Both the position numbers and the translations under genes were made by a program. Below, piece by piece: positions 1-8,463 of a stretch of DNA of 38,725 nt. Positions within the stretch are counted from its first letter, which is position 1, and each line of letters starts with the position of its first letter. The notes under the pieces are model-generated. The model did not search any database, was not told where the DNA came from, and saw only the letters and a program-made list of their open reading frames with translations. Source of the stretch: Clostridiales bacterium UBA1752 (GTDB taxonomy: Bacteria > Bacillota > Clostridia > Oscillospirales > CAG-382); NCBI GenBank assembly GCA_002314835.1, contig DCHM01000018.1, forward strand, positions 40,903 to 79,627, given 5' to 3'.

Positions 1-8
1 GCTTTTTA

Positions 9-92
9 TGCCGGTGGTGGGACTTGAACCCACACGCCATTGCTGACAACAGATTTTGAGTCTGTCTCGTCTGCCGATTCCGACACACCGGC
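9..92 (-). tRNA. tRNA-Leu (anticodon CAA)
   Basis: On the minus strand the sequence folds as a class II tRNA of 84 nt. The acceptor arms GCCGGTG/CACCGGC pair perfectly and are followed by discriminator A. The anticodon stem ACAGA/TCTGT encloses the loop CTCAAAA, giving anticodon CAA, which reads the leucine codon TTG. The long variable arm fits leucine, and GGTTCAAGTCC is the usual T-arm. CCA is not encoded. A 17-spaced promoter lies immediately upstream. Confidence 0.95.
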
Positions 93-105
93 GTTTGCAA
101 GGGAT

Positions 106-134
106 ATTGTATCACAGTTCTTTTATATTTTCAA
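106..134 (-). promoter_or_regulatory. Promoter of the tRNA-Leu gene
   Basis: Minus-strand -35 TTGAAA (129-134) and -10 TACAAT (106-111) are separated by 17 bases and lie 14 bases before the mature tRNA. This is a standard sigma-A arrangement. Confidence 0.75.
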
Positions 135-211
135 GAACTTTTTTTGCAAAACTTTTTTTGACATTTTTTGCCCTTAATCCGTGGTATCATACTTTTATCG
201 GAGGTCAAAAA

Positions 212-655
212 ATGAAAAAGCACGTATTTGTTTTATCCGTCGTTTTTGCGACGGTAATAGGTATGTTTTTGGCGGGCGCGCAGGACAGCGACCCGCTCGT
301 TTCGCTGTCGTACCTTAACGAAGTCTTTGCCCCGAGCGTCAAATCGGATATACTCCAAGCCGTGCAGGAAATGCTCTGCGGCGAAAGCGAGCCTCTGCCG
401 CAGTCAGCCGCTTTAGGCGAAAAAATAACTGCAGGCACCGTCAAAGCCGTGACGCGCGGCTGTGTTTTTGTGATAAAGAGCGGAGTTGGATATTGCATCT
501 GCCCGTCTGGCGAGGGTCTGATTTACGACGTTACGAGCGGTCAAACCCTATCTGTCGGGCAAAGCGTGCCTGCCAATCACCGCCTTATGGCGATATGCGA
601 TAACGTCGGCATATACGCTGAAGGTGACGTTATAATATATTATGAAACAAATTAA
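212..655 (+). CDS. Small secreted protein of unknown function
   Basis: Predicted 147-residue protein with an N-terminal signal peptide (MKK, then a hydrophobic stretch to about residue 22). I recognise no domain in the mature part. Two short beta-rich stretches (around residues 75-100 and 115-145) contain a few cysteines and could form a small beta domain. The ATG at 212 is chosen because GGAGG lies just upstream; the longer open frame from 56 would run through the tRNA and lacks a ribosome site. The stop overlaps the start of the SpoIID-like gene by 14 bases, so the two are probably co-translated. A role in spore envelope or engulfment is inferred from neighbours only. Confidence 0.7.
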   Translation: MKKHVFVLSVVFATVIGMFLAGAQDSDPLVSLSYLNEVFAPSVKSDILQAVQEMLCGESEPLPQSAALGEKITAGTVKAVTRGCVFVIKSGVGYCICPSGEGLIYDVTSGQTLSVGQSVPANHRLMAICDNVGIYAEGDVIIYYETN

Positions 656-1886
656 GCTATTGTGTGCCCTGCTGACATTGGCAATCGCCGTGACGGTCTT
701 TGCCACTGCCGCCGACGCCAAAGCCGAGACCGTCCGCGTAGGGCTGGCACTGCCGAGCGAGGGAAGCGGCGCAAAGACCGCTGTTTTTGCGTCCTCATTA
801 GATTTTAATGTTTACTGTAACGGCATTGAAATAATGCAGTCGTCCCGTGTTACCTTCAGAGCGAGCGGTCAAACTATGACGATAGACGGCACTTCGGTAA
901 GCGGCACCGTGTTAATTTATCCGCAGAGCACCGTAAAGCTGGCTTTGGACGGCAGGGAATACGCATACGACGGGTGCTTTGAAATCAGTCTCGAATCGCG
1001 CAGGCTAAAGGTGATAAACGTACTGCCGCTCGAAGATTACGTGAGCGCAGTCATGCCGTGCGAAATCGGCTCTAACGAATGTGACGAGATAACCAAAGCC
1101 GCCGCGATAATGATAAGGACGGTGCCGTTTCACCGCAAGCACGCGAGCGACGGCTGTGACGTTTGCGCCACGAGCTGCTGTCAAAACTACCGCGGCATCT
1201 GCACCGACATACGGCTATGCGGCATCGCGGAGCAAACCAAAGGTATGATAATCACCTACGGCGGTGAGCCGATAGTCTGCACCTACTGCAACAGCAACGG
1301 CGGCGCGAGCTGTCCTTCGGGAGACGCGTGGGGCGGTCAAACAAAGCCTTATCTGCAGAGCGTCCTGCTCGACGAGGGCGACGAATGTATATATTGGCAA
1401 AAAACGCTGAGTCAAAAAGAGCTTTTTGACGCCGTGACCGATTATTTGGGCGTCGAAAGCGAACTTGCCGGCATTTCGGCGGGCAAATCCGAGGCAGGAT
1501 TTGTCACTCTGCTTACCTGCTACTGCACGGACGGAAGCGTGTATTATATCAGCGGAGCTTCGACTATTCGCAAGCTATGGGCGCTCGAAAGCGCGAGGTT
1601 TGACATATACTTTGAGCTATCGGCATCCGAGCTTACAGCCTCGGGGCTACAAAAATGCGGCGACGCGTATCTTTCGTCGAGCGGAGCCTGCCCCGTGCCC
1701 TCCTCCCCCGTCGCAGTCACCAAGGACGGCGAGCAAATCATAGCGACGACCGCCGTTATCAGCGGCAGCGGCAGCGGTCACTGCGTAGGATTTTCGCTCG
1801 CCGGAGCAAGGGTTTTGGCGGCTAAAGGGTATGATTATAAACAAATATTGACTTTTTTCTTTACAGGCACCGAGATTAAACGATAA
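642..1886 (+). CDS. spoIID: SpoIID/LytB-type lytic transglycosylase
   Basis: A 414-residue exported protein. An N-terminal signal or anchor (residues 4-24) precedes a SpoIID domain at about 120-400. Family landmarks are LEDYVSAVMPCE (about 130-141, with E141 matching the catalytic glutamate), TKAAAIMIRT, CQNYRG (180-185), the AWGGQ loop (229-233) and a C-terminal SGSGSGHCVGFS motif. SpoIID cleaves glycan strands stripped of peptides during engulfment of the forespore. In the usual D-x-C-x3-H-C-Q stretch, the histidine position is cysteine here (CATSCCQ). The gene overlaps its upstream partner and sits 1 kb before a SpoIIQ-like gene, an order known in Clostridia. A non-sporulation LytB-like role is less likely. 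Confidence 0.85.
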   Translation: MKQIKLLCALLTLAIAVTVFATAADAKAETVRVGLALPSEGSGAKTAVFASSLDFNVYCNGIEIMQSSRVTFRASGQTMTIDGTSVSGTVLIYPQSTVKLALDGREYAYDGCFEISLESRRLKVINVLPLEDYVSAVMPCEIGSNECDEITKAAAIMIRTVPFHRKHASDGCDVCATSCCQNYRGICTDIRLCGIAEQTKGMIITYGGEPIVCTYCNSNGGASCPSGDAWGGQTKPYLQSVLLDEGDECIYWQKTLSQKELFDAVTDYLGVESELAGISAGKSEAGFVTLLTCYCTDGSVYYISGASTIRKLWALESARFDIYFELSASELTASGLQKCGDAYLSSSGACPVPSSPVAVTKDGEQIIATTAVISGSGSGHCVGFSLAGARVLAAKGYDYKQILTFFFTGTEIKR

Positions 1887-1892
1887 AACCTC

Positions 1893-1921
1893 TTTACAAT
1901 ACGGCTCTTTAGTTGTATAAT
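1893..1921 (+). promoter_or_regulatory. Sigma-A-like promoter before the membrane protein gene
   Basis: TTTACA (1893-1898), a 17-base spacer and TATAAT (1916-1921) precede the TTG start at 1947. AGGAGGT (1932-1938) lies at good spacing and decides the start. Confidence 0.6.
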
Positions 1922-1946
1922 AAAAAAGCTTAGGAGGTATATCGCC

Positions 1947-2753
1947 TTGAATCTTAACAACAAAACGCGCAAGCTCATACCGCTGACAGCTATGCTCGTC
2001 GGCGTAGTGCTCGCTGTAATACGCATATTCGTTATACTCGGCAACGCCGTTGCCGACGACGCCGACCCGTCGTATTATTACGTCGATGCCAACGGCTCGG
2101 CACTCGTGCTGGCTATCGTCACCGCCGTGCTCTGTGCCATCGCCGCGGTTTTGACCTTTTTAGCCTCCAAAAACACAGACGGAGCTTCGAGCCGCCTGAC
2201 TCGCCCTGCCTCGCTGTTTGCTCTTTGTATGGCTCCTGCGCTCGTCCTCAGTGCACTGTCTTACTGCTACGTTGACGGCGGCATTACGGTATTTACCGCA
2301 CTTTTGATATTGACCTCGCTGCTGTCTGCCGTAGGCTTTGGCATGCTGTCACGCGACATACTCAAATACAAGTCAATCGCCTACGCCGTCACGGTACTCA
2401 GCGCCACTGCGTTTTATCTCGTCAGAATACTCTATGATTTTGTCAGACAAACCGCCGCACCGCTCGACTGCTCGGGCGGATACCACTTTATCTCGCTCAT
2501 CGCGGTTATGCTGTTTTTCATGCACGAAGCAAGATGCGCAGCCAAGATACCTCAAAAAGGTCTGTATCTCGTTTTCGGCACTTTGGTGCTCGTCACGCTG
2601 CCGATATTTACCCTGCCTGCCATAACGGTTTATTTCACGAGCGGCTACGGCACGGTACAGACGGTGATAACCTCGATATGCGATATAATAGCGTACGGAT
2701 ATATTGCCGTAAGGCTTTGGCTGTCTTTCGGCTCAAACGTCGCAACCGAATAA
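1947..2753 (+). CDS. Polytopic membrane protein of unknown function
   Basis: A 268-residue integral membrane protein with about eight hydrophobic segments (roughly residues 11-32, 48-70, 85-108, 110-135, 143-165, 178-196, 203-230 and 235-260). No family is recognised. The start is TTG at 1947, fixed by AGGAGGT 8 bases upstream. The gene lies between the SpoIID-like and SpoIIQ-like genes with its own promoter and terminator, so a sporulation role is possible but only by position. Confidence 0.7.
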   Translation: MNLNNKTRKLIPLTAMLVGVVLAVIRIFVILGNAVADDADPSYYYVDANGSALVLAIVTAVLCAIAAVLTFLASKNTDGASSRLTRPASLFALCMAPALVLSALSYCYVDGGITVFTALLILTSLLSAVGFGMLSRDILKYKSIAYAVTVLSATAFYLVRILYDFVRQTAAPLDCSGGYHFISLIAVMLFFMHEARCAAKIPQKGLYLVFGTLVLVTLPIFTLPAITVYFTSGYGTVQTVITSICDIIAYGYIAVRLWLSFGSNVATE

Positions 2754-2761
2754 ACACGGAG

Positions 2762-2793
2762 GGCAAATGCAAAACAGCGTTTGCCTTTTTTAT
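2762..2793 (+). terminator. Intrinsic terminator
   Basis: GGCAAATGC pairs with GCGTTTGCC (one wobble pair) around a short A-rich loop and is followed by TTTTTTATTTG. It closes the 8-TM membrane protein gene. Confidence 0.8.
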
Positions 2794-2795
2794 TT

Positions 2796-2824
2796 GAATA
2801 TTAGGGCTTAATTGTGACAATAAT
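2796..2824 (+). promoter_or_regulatory. Possible sigma-F/G promoter of the SpoIIQ-like gene
   Basis: GAATA (2796-2800), 15 bases and GACAATAAT (2816-2824) resemble the forespore consensus GYWTA - about 15-16 bases - GGNRANANT. No good sigma-A pair is seen here. spoIIQ in Bacillus is transcribed by sigma-F, which fits, but the match is partial. Confidence 0.35.
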
Positions 2825-2849
2825 ATCCTTGTAAACGGAGGATATTATC

Positions 2850-3515
2850 ATGATTAAGCAAAATCAAACGCCGCACGCAAAGCTCATCACCATTTACATC
2901 TGTCTGGCGATAGCCGTGTGCGTTATTACGGTCGTCACTCTCGCGGTCGTAGGCTCGACCCTTAAGCTGTCGGAAATCAGCATACCCGACGTCAGCATCG
3001 ACCTCAGAGACACGGACAAGAGCCAAGACGAGCAAAGCAGCATCCGGACAGGCGACGACACCTCGGGCGTTGACGCCATGGTGCAAGACCCACCCGAAGC
3101 AATGTGCTATCCCGTTATCGGTGGCGAAATAATCAAGCCCTACAGCATGGACGCGCTCGTGCTGTCGCAAACCATGAATGACTGGCGCACACATTCTGGA
3201 GCCGACATTTCGGCGAGCCTCGGTGACAAGGTCTTTTGCATAGCGGACGGCACCGTAGCAGACGTCAGATACGACGATATGTACGGCTACTGCGTCACGG
3301 TACAGCACAAAGATTATCAGAGCGTCTATATGAACCTCGCACCCGAATACGGCGCAGGCATCACAAACGGTGCCAAGGTTGCTTCGGGCGCAGTGGTCGG
3401 CTACGTCGGTCAATCGGCGGTGTGTGAATCAGCCGACGCCGCCCACCTGCATCTGGAGATAATCAAAAACGGCTCAAACGTTAATCCGAGCGAAATACTC
3501 GACCTCATACCGTAA
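2850..3515 (+). CDS. spoIIQ: SpoIIQ-like M23/LytM metallopeptidase
   Basis: A 221-residue protein with a short cytoplasmic start, one transmembrane segment (about residues 13-35), an acidic linker (50-80) and a C-terminal M23/LytM domain (about 85-215). All four zinc-ligand positions are present: H115 and D119 in HSGAD, and H199 and H201 in HLHLE. It is therefore probably a zinc-binding form, as in Clostridia, unlike Bacillus SpoIIQ, which lost a ligand. SpoIIQ sits in the forespore membrane and partners SpoIIIAH across the intermembrane space. GGAGG lies 7-8 bases before the ATG. A general cell-wall endopeptidase is the alternative. Confidence 0.8.
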   Translation: MIKQNQTPHAKLITIYICLAIAVCVITVVTLAVVGSTLKLSEISIPDVSIDLRDTDKSQDEQSSIRTGDDTSGVDAMVQDPPEAMCYPVIGGEIIKPYSMDALVLSQTMNDWRTHSGADISASLGDKVFCIADGTVADVRYDDMYGYCVTVQHKDYQSVYMNLAPEYGAGITNGAKVASGAVVGYVGQSAVCESADAAHLHLEIIKNGSNVNPSEILDLIP

Positions 3516-3517
3516 TT

Positions 3518-3547
3518 AAAAAGGGACTGTATCGACAGTCCCTTTAA
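3518..3547. terminator. Bidirectional terminator between converging genes
   Basis: AAAGGGACTGT and ACAGTCCCTTT form an 11-pair perfect stem with loop ATCG. An A-rich side and T-rich side serve both the SpoIIQ-like gene (+) and the antiporter gene (-), whose stop lies 3 bases away. Confidence 0.85.
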
Positions 3548-3549
3548 TC

Positions 3550-4758
3550 TTACAGTATGTTTTTCTTTTTGCCGTATATCGCCGAAATAAATCCAAACAG
3601 CGTACCGACGACGCCGACTATCAGCCAGATAACCATAACCAATCCCCAGCCGCCGCCTTCGGACATAGCCGAAACACCGTAGGTCGAGATGGCAGAACCG
3701 ACGTAAACCGCAAAGTTAGTTATGCCTGCGATAAGCGCCATACCGCCGTACTGACTGAACCTCGCGGGGATGACTGCGGTGAGCACAAAATTTGAGCCGC
3801 TCATACAGCCCGAAACGAGCGCGAGCAGCAATACCGACAACCAGCTGACGCTGTTGTACGAAAACATCAAAACCACGAGCGCTATAGCGCCGATGCCCAG
3901 CTCTACGCTGGCACACAGCATTTCGTTTTTGATTTTATAATTATATACGTACGAGGTCGCAATATAGCATATAGTGTTGAATATCGGCAGTACGACGCCC
4001 GAAAGTATCGAAACGCTGCTCGACAGGTTAAACGACTCCATAACGTAAACCGGCAGCCACGACGCTATGCCGTCCCTCAGCATACCCACCGCGATAGTCG
4101 CCATCAAAATGAGCGCCAGCGTCGCAATTACGGTGCCATTCATCTTGCGGTCGCCGCCCGCCTTTTTTGTTGCCGAATTAGCCGCTTTTTTTAGCTCGTC
4201 GGGTGCCGATTTCATACGTACTTCCCACAAAACGGTAGTGCCGATGCCTACTGCCGCGGTAAGGAAAAACACAAACTTCCAACCGAATGAACCAATAAAT
4301 ACGGGAGAGATTAAATACAAAATAATGGTAGCAAGGCTACTGCCGCAAAAGACCTTGATAACCGCGACCAAAAACTCTTTGCCGCTGTAATAAAACTTGA
4401 GTATCCTCGAGAGCGGCGGCCAAATCAGTGCCTGGCAAAAGCCGTTGACGCACCAAAGCACAACCACGGTTACGCCGGTCGAAAAAGGCACCGCTATATT
4501 GATAAGCGACGAAACGAACAGACCCACCGACATCAAAGTCATAGGGTTCATCCTGTCGCCGAGCCATCCGCTGACGAGCTGACCTACGCCGTAAGTGATA
4601 AACAGACCTACCGTACAGCCTGCGAGTAAATCCTTGGTATAGTCACCCGACGCAAGCATTTCCGCGAGACAAACCGTGACGCCGTATCTGGTAAAATAAC
4701 TGGCAAAATAAACTACCGCGCATAAATACGCGAGCCTTGTCCTAAACTTTGCATCCAT
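3550..4758 (-). CDS. MFS transporter, organophosphate:phosphate antiporter type
   Basis: A 402-residue protein with about 12 transmembrane segments and a central hydrophilic lysine-rich loop (about residues 185-205). The N-terminal pattern (MDAKFRTRLAYLCAVVYFAS, then a YGVGQL...GWLGDRM loop) and NGFCQALIWPPLSRI resemble GlpT/UhpT relatives, which exchange a phosphate ester such as glycerol-3-phosphate or hexose-phosphate for phosphate. Substrate cannot be told. The ATG at 4758 is preferred because GGAG lies 9 bases upstream; a TTG 18 bases earlier lies ahead of that ribosome site. The gene diverges from the DUF4855 lipoprotein gene, and their promoters are adjacent. Confidence 0.8.
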   Translation of the reverse strand: MDAKFRTRLAYLCAVVYFASYFTRYGVTVCLAEMLASGDYTKDLLAGCTVGLFITYGVGQLVSGWLGDRMNPMTLMSVGLFVSSLINIAVPFSTGVTVVVLWCVNGFCQALIWPPLSRILKFYYSGKEFLVAVIKVFCGSSLATIILYLISPVFIGSFGWKFVFFLTAAVGIGTTVLWEVRMKSAPDELKKAANSATKKAGGDRKMNGTVIATLALILMATIAVGMLRDGIASWLPVYVMESFNLSSSVSILSGVVLPIFNTICYIATSYVYNYKIKNEMLCASVELGIGAIALVVLMFSYNSVSWLSVLLLALVSGCMSGSNFVLTAVIPARFSQYGGMALIAGITNFAVYVGSAISTYGVSAMSEGGGWGLVMVIWLIVGVVGTLFGFISAIYGKKKNIL

Positions 4759-4788
4759 TAAAACAGCTCCAAGCAAAATATTGCTGTC

Positions 4789-4817
4789 ATTATATCACAT
4801 TGCAACGCCTTTTTCAA
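4789..4817 (-). promoter_or_regulatory. Promoter of the antiporter gene
   Basis: Minus-strand TTGAAA (4812-4817), 17 bases, TATAAT (4789-4794). Its -35 lies only 3 bases from the -35 of the divergent promoter. Confidence 0.75.
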
Positions 4818-4820
4818 CTA

Positions 4821-4849
4821 TTGACAAAGCAAAATCTTTATGCAATAAT
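4821..4849 (+). promoter_or_regulatory. Promoter of the DUF4855 lipoprotein operon
   Basis: TTGACA (4821-4826), 17 bases, AATAAT (4844-4849), followed by AGGAGG at 4867-4872. Confidence 0.75.
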
Positions 4850-4880
4850 CAATTTGTAATACCTTTAGGAGGAAATGCAA

Positions 4881-7487
4881 ATGAAAAAGTTTTTGGCACT
4901 GTTACTCGCATCGGCGACGGTACTGACGTTTGCCGCCTGCACCGTTCCGTCCGACGTCAGCGTCGATGACGAAAGTGGCGTCACAGAGCTCAGCAACGAC
5001 GTTTCAGACGTTTCGGCTGAGGAGTCGAGCGAGTTTATTTACAGTGCATACGTAGAGCCCATCAAGGAGCTACTATGCTATGACGTTGACAGAACTCAAA
5101 AAGCCGACAACATCTTTGCCGGCAAACAATATACGCTCTCTCGCCAGCCGAGCGAATCTTATCTCGACAACGGCTATATGCTCACCAACGGCGTAGAGCG
5201 CACCGTATTTGATAAATACAACTGGGTCGGCTTTACCGGCTCGTCTCCGCTGACTATAGATTTTGACCTCGGCGAAAACTCTAATCGCCGCCTTGCCTGC
5301 ATCAAGGTCGGCACCCTGCGCCAGGTCTCGTACGGCATCGGCAGTCCAAAATACGTCAAGGTATCAGCATCCAAAGACGGCGAGAATTACTATCCCATCG
5401 GTCAGGTCAACGTACCAGACACGCTCGCCGATTCGCAAAAATACGTGTTTAACATCGGCTTTGCCAAAGCCACGGATGCCAGATACATCCGCATAGATTT
5501 CGGCACTCAGGACCACGGATTCCTGTTTATCGACGAGATTTGCGGCTATCAGTATTTTGCCGACGGCTATTATGACCTCACCCCCGGTGCAGTCAACGAC
5601 GACCCCGATTATTATTACGATTATTATTCCTACGACCTAAAAACCGAAGGGTTTGACATTGCAAGCGGTAAAGGTGATACCGTGCGCCAAAACCTCGCTC
5701 TTTTGGACGGCGTAAACCTGCAGATGCAGCATTTCGACCCGATATCAAAAACGATTTCCGGCAACGACGGCGCAGAGCTGTTTTACAAGCTGCACGACGG
5801 TGTTTATAATACCTCGACCTCGTACAGTGACCCGGCTTATTTCAGAATGGTGCGCGGCGGCGGCAGATATATAGACTTTGACTTTGGCTCTGTCGTTGCG
5901 GTTGACGAAATCAAAGCCACCTTCCTCGGCGGTGCGGCCGGCATAGGCATACCTCCTGCTCTGTATATATCCGTTTCGGTTGACGGCAAAAACTGGGTTA
6001 CGGTCGCAGGTGAGTTTACTCATCAGTACGTAAAGAGCTCGGGCGTAAACTATAACTACGACGGCAAGTTTGACGCGGTTAAGGCGCGTTACGTCCGCAT
6101 GGCGTTCCCCACTGAGCTTACAAACGCTCAGGGTTGCATGGTTTATATCAGTGAAATCGAAGTCTGGGGCACCAAGGACAGCAGCAATGCAAAGACTGCA
6201 ACTCCCGACAGCAGCATAGTTAACGGAAGCTATCCGAGCACTGAGGATATCGGTGTCGAAAACCTCTATTTCGGTGCAGTCGGAACTTTGTCGGGCGTCA
6301 AGGACCATCAAGTGCTCAAAGCAGATGCTGCTCTCTCGGTATTTGCAGACCGTGGCACAGATAGCAGCATAAACGGCACCTTCTGTGACTCAATATGCTT
6401 AACGTATAATTACGACGCAGTCAACGGCGACAACGCACAGGCTGAGTACAACGAATATCTGAGACAGTATTTCTCATCAGACGTCAATATCGGTGCAGTT
6501 GACAATGTAAAGGGCGAAATTAACACCGTCCTCGGTCAAAACGAAAAAATCACGGTTTGGGTGGCTATCCACCGCCCCGACAAGGGCACTAAGTTTGGCG
6601 ACACTACGGTAAAGACAACCGAGGACGCCATCAACGCACTCAAATGGCAGGTTGACCGTGCTCTCGAGGTTTACGGCACTACAAACTATAAAAATATAGA
6701 GTTTAAAGGCTTTTATTGGTGCAGAGAATCACTCTATACCACCGAAAATACAACGGACGACAGCTATGACGTTGCCTGCGTAACGGCTATCAACGAGTAC
6801 ATTCACAGCAAGGGCTATATGAGCTTCTGGTGCCCGTATTACAACGCTTATGACATCTGGAAGTGGCATGACGTAGGCTTTGATTTTGCCTGCCTGCAGC
6901 CCAACTATATGTTCTACAACACCGCCAAGACCCGCGTGGCTACGGCGGCAAAGATAGCTTATATCATGGGTATGTGCGTCGAAATCGAAATCGAAGACAT
7001 CAAAAGCGAAGACTCTGTTGCCCTCTATCAAGAGTACCTGCGCGGAGGTGTCGATTACAGCTATATGACGAGCATCAAGATGTATTATCAAGGTGCCGCA
7101 ACCGGCGCATTTCATAGCGGTGCAACCTCTAAAACCGGTATTGCAAGGCAAACCTACGAAGACACCGTTGCTTACGCCCATAATGAGCTCGACAAAACCT
7201 ACGGCATCAGCGCCGACATTGATATGGAAGCACTGAAAAAACTCGACGGCAGCGAGCTTACCGCCGTCGTCGGCAAGAGCCAAAAGCTTGCGTTCGGCAA
7301 CATCGACGGACTCGATTATCAGTTTATCATCACGCCGTCATTCGGCTCTGTAAAACTCAATCTCGACGGCACGCTGGTTTATACCGCAATGCGTGGCTAT
7401 ATCGGCCCCGACCAAATCAAGGTGGCATTGTACAGCGCATACGAAATCGTATATATTACCATTAACGTAACGGTGGTTGAAGGATGA
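4881..7487 (+). CDS. DUF4855 lipoprotein with F5/8C domains
   Basis: An 868-residue predicted lipoprotein. The signal peptide ends in LTFAAC, where the cysteine would be lipidated, and is followed by a Ser/Asp/Glu-rich linker. Two discoidin-like (F5/8 type C) carbohydrate-binding modules seem present at about 65-215 and 255-420, each with the ARYIR/ARYVRM motif. Residues about 445-745 match DUF4855, a barrel-like family of probable glycoside-active proteins (for example KGFYWCRESLYTTE). The last ~110 residues look like a cadherin/Ig-like module (GTLVYTAMRGYIGPDQI). The ATG at 4881 is chosen because AGGAGG is 8 bases upstream; the ATG at 4875 is too close. The next gene, galM, overlaps by 4 bases. 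Likely function is binding or processing extracellular glycans. Confidence 0.8.
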   Translation: MKKFLALLLASATVLTFAACTVPSDVSVDDESGVTELSNDVSDVSAEESSEFIYSAYVEPIKELLCYDVDRTQKADNIFAGKQYTLSRQPSESYLDNGYMLTNGVERTVFDKYNWVGFTGSSPLTIDFDLGENSNRRLACIKVGTLRQVSYGIGSPKYVKVSASKDGENYYPIGQVNVPDTLADSQKYVFNIGFAKATDARYIRIDFGTQDHGFLFIDEICGYQYFADGYYDLTPGAVNDDPDYYYDYYSYDLKTEGFDIASGKGDTVRQNLALLDGVNLQMQHFDPISKTISGNDGAELFYKLHDGVYNTSTSYSDPAYFRMVRGGGRYIDFDFGSVVAVDEIKATFLGGAAGIGIPPALYISVSVDGKNWVTVAGEFTHQYVKSSGVNYNYDGKFDAVKARYVRMAFPTELTNAQGCMVYISEIEVWGTKDSSNAKTATPDSSIVNGSYPSTEDIGVENLYFGAVGTLSGVKDHQVLKADAALSVFADRGTDSSINGTFCDSICLTYNYDAVNGDNAQAEYNEYLRQYFSSDVNIGAVDNVKGEINTVLGQNEKITVWVAIHRPDKGTKFGDTTVKTTEDAINALKWQVDRALEVYGTTNYKNIEFKGFYWCRESLYTTENTTDDSYDVACVTAINEYIHSKGYMSFWCPYYNAYDIWKWHDVGFDFACLQPNYMFYNTAKTRVATAAKIAYIMGMCVEIEIEDIKSEDSVALYQEYLRGGVDYSYMTSIKMYYQGAATGAFHSGATSKTGIARQTYEDTVAYAHNELDKTYGISADIDMEALKKLDGSELTAVVGKSQKLAFGNIDGLDYQFIITPSFGSVKLNLDGTLVYTAMRGYIGPDQIKVALYSAYEIVYITINVTVVEG

Positions 7488-8428
7488 GCGATTTTATCAC
7501 GATCAAAAGCGGCGACACGGTTTGCCGCATAGCGCCCTACGGCGCGACGCTCGTGTCGTTTGAAGTCGGCGGCTTTGACTGCGTGCTCGGCTACGATACT
7601 TTGGACGGCTATGAGCAAAACGATTGCTATTTCGGTGCGACGATTGGACGCACCTGCAACCGCACGCCCGGCGGCAAAATCAACGTCCTCGGCAGGGTTT
7701 ACGACGTCACAGTAAACAGCGACACAAACAACCTGCACGGCGGCAAACGCGGCTTTGACAAGCAGGTATGGGATATCGTAGGTCAAACGGCGTCGTCGGT
7801 CAAGCTCAGATACCTTTCCAAGGACGGCGAGGAGGGATATCCGGCTAACCTCACCGCGACTGCGGAATACATTTTGCAAAGCAATACCCTCACCATACGT
7901 CTGCACGGCGAGAGCGACGCTCCCACCGCCTGCTGTCTTACCAACCACAGCTATTTTAACCTCGGCGGCGAGACCGTGCTAAACCACACCCTGCAGATAA
8001 ACGCAGACGAATACGGACTCTTGGACGCACACAACGTGCCATACGCCACCGCGCCCGTCAAGGGTACTCCGTTTGACTTTACCGCTCCGCACGAGATAGG
8101 AGAGCGCATCAATGACGGCGACCCGCAGCTTTTGCAGGGCAAAGGCTACGACCACCACTTTGCGCTAAACGGCGCCTCGCCTGCGGCAGTACTTTGCGGC
8201 TCAAAAGCAAAGCTGACGCTCGAAACGAGCATGGAGGGTCTGCAGTTTTATTCGGGCAACTTTATCAAGGACGGCACGAAAATGAAGTGCGGAGTGCCAA
8301 CCCGTCACCGCTGCGGTCTCGCGCTCGAGCCTCAGCACATCCCCGGCTTTGCGGCAAAAGGCGATTACCTTGTTACACCTCAGAGCCCGTTTGACGCGGT
8401 TATCAAATACACGGTAGAAACGTTTTGA
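7484..8428 (+). CDS. galM: Aldose 1-epimerase (galactose mutarotase)
   Basis: A 314-residue protein spanning the whole family length. It interconverts alpha and beta anomers of galactose or glucose in the cytoplasm. Visible landmarks are GRTCNR (55-60), NNLHGG with H85, the catalytic-type TNHSYFNLGG with H155, and GLALEPQHIPG near the C-terminus with the catalytic glutamate. The start ATG overlaps the stop of the lipoprotein gene (ATGA), so translation is probably coupled. The pair suggests that sugars released outside the cell are taken up and used. Confidence 0.9.
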   Translation: MSDFITIKSGDTVCRIAPYGATLVSFEVGGFDCVLGYDTLDGYEQNDCYFGATIGRTCNRTPGGKINVLGRVYDVTVNSDTNNLHGGKRGFDKQVWDIVGQTASSVKLRYLSKDGEEGYPANLTATAEYILQSNTLTIRLHGESDAPTACCLTNHSYFNLGGETVLNHTLQINADEYGLLDAHNVPYATAPVKGTPFDFTAPHEIGERINDGDPQLLQGKGYDHHFALNGASPAAVLCGSKAKLTLETSMEGLQFYSGNFIKDGTKMKCGVPTRHRCGLALEPQHIPGFAAKGDYLVTPQSPFDAVIKYTVETF

Positions 8429-8463
8429 CAAAAAACTTTTAGACATGCTCGGAGGAAATAACA

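Noticed and set aside
157..195. Promoter for the 212 gene (TTGACA and TATCAT, or a sigma-E-like CATACTTT)
   Set aside because: The sigma-A boxes are 21 bases apart and no matching sigma-E -35 is visible; not strong enough to annotate.
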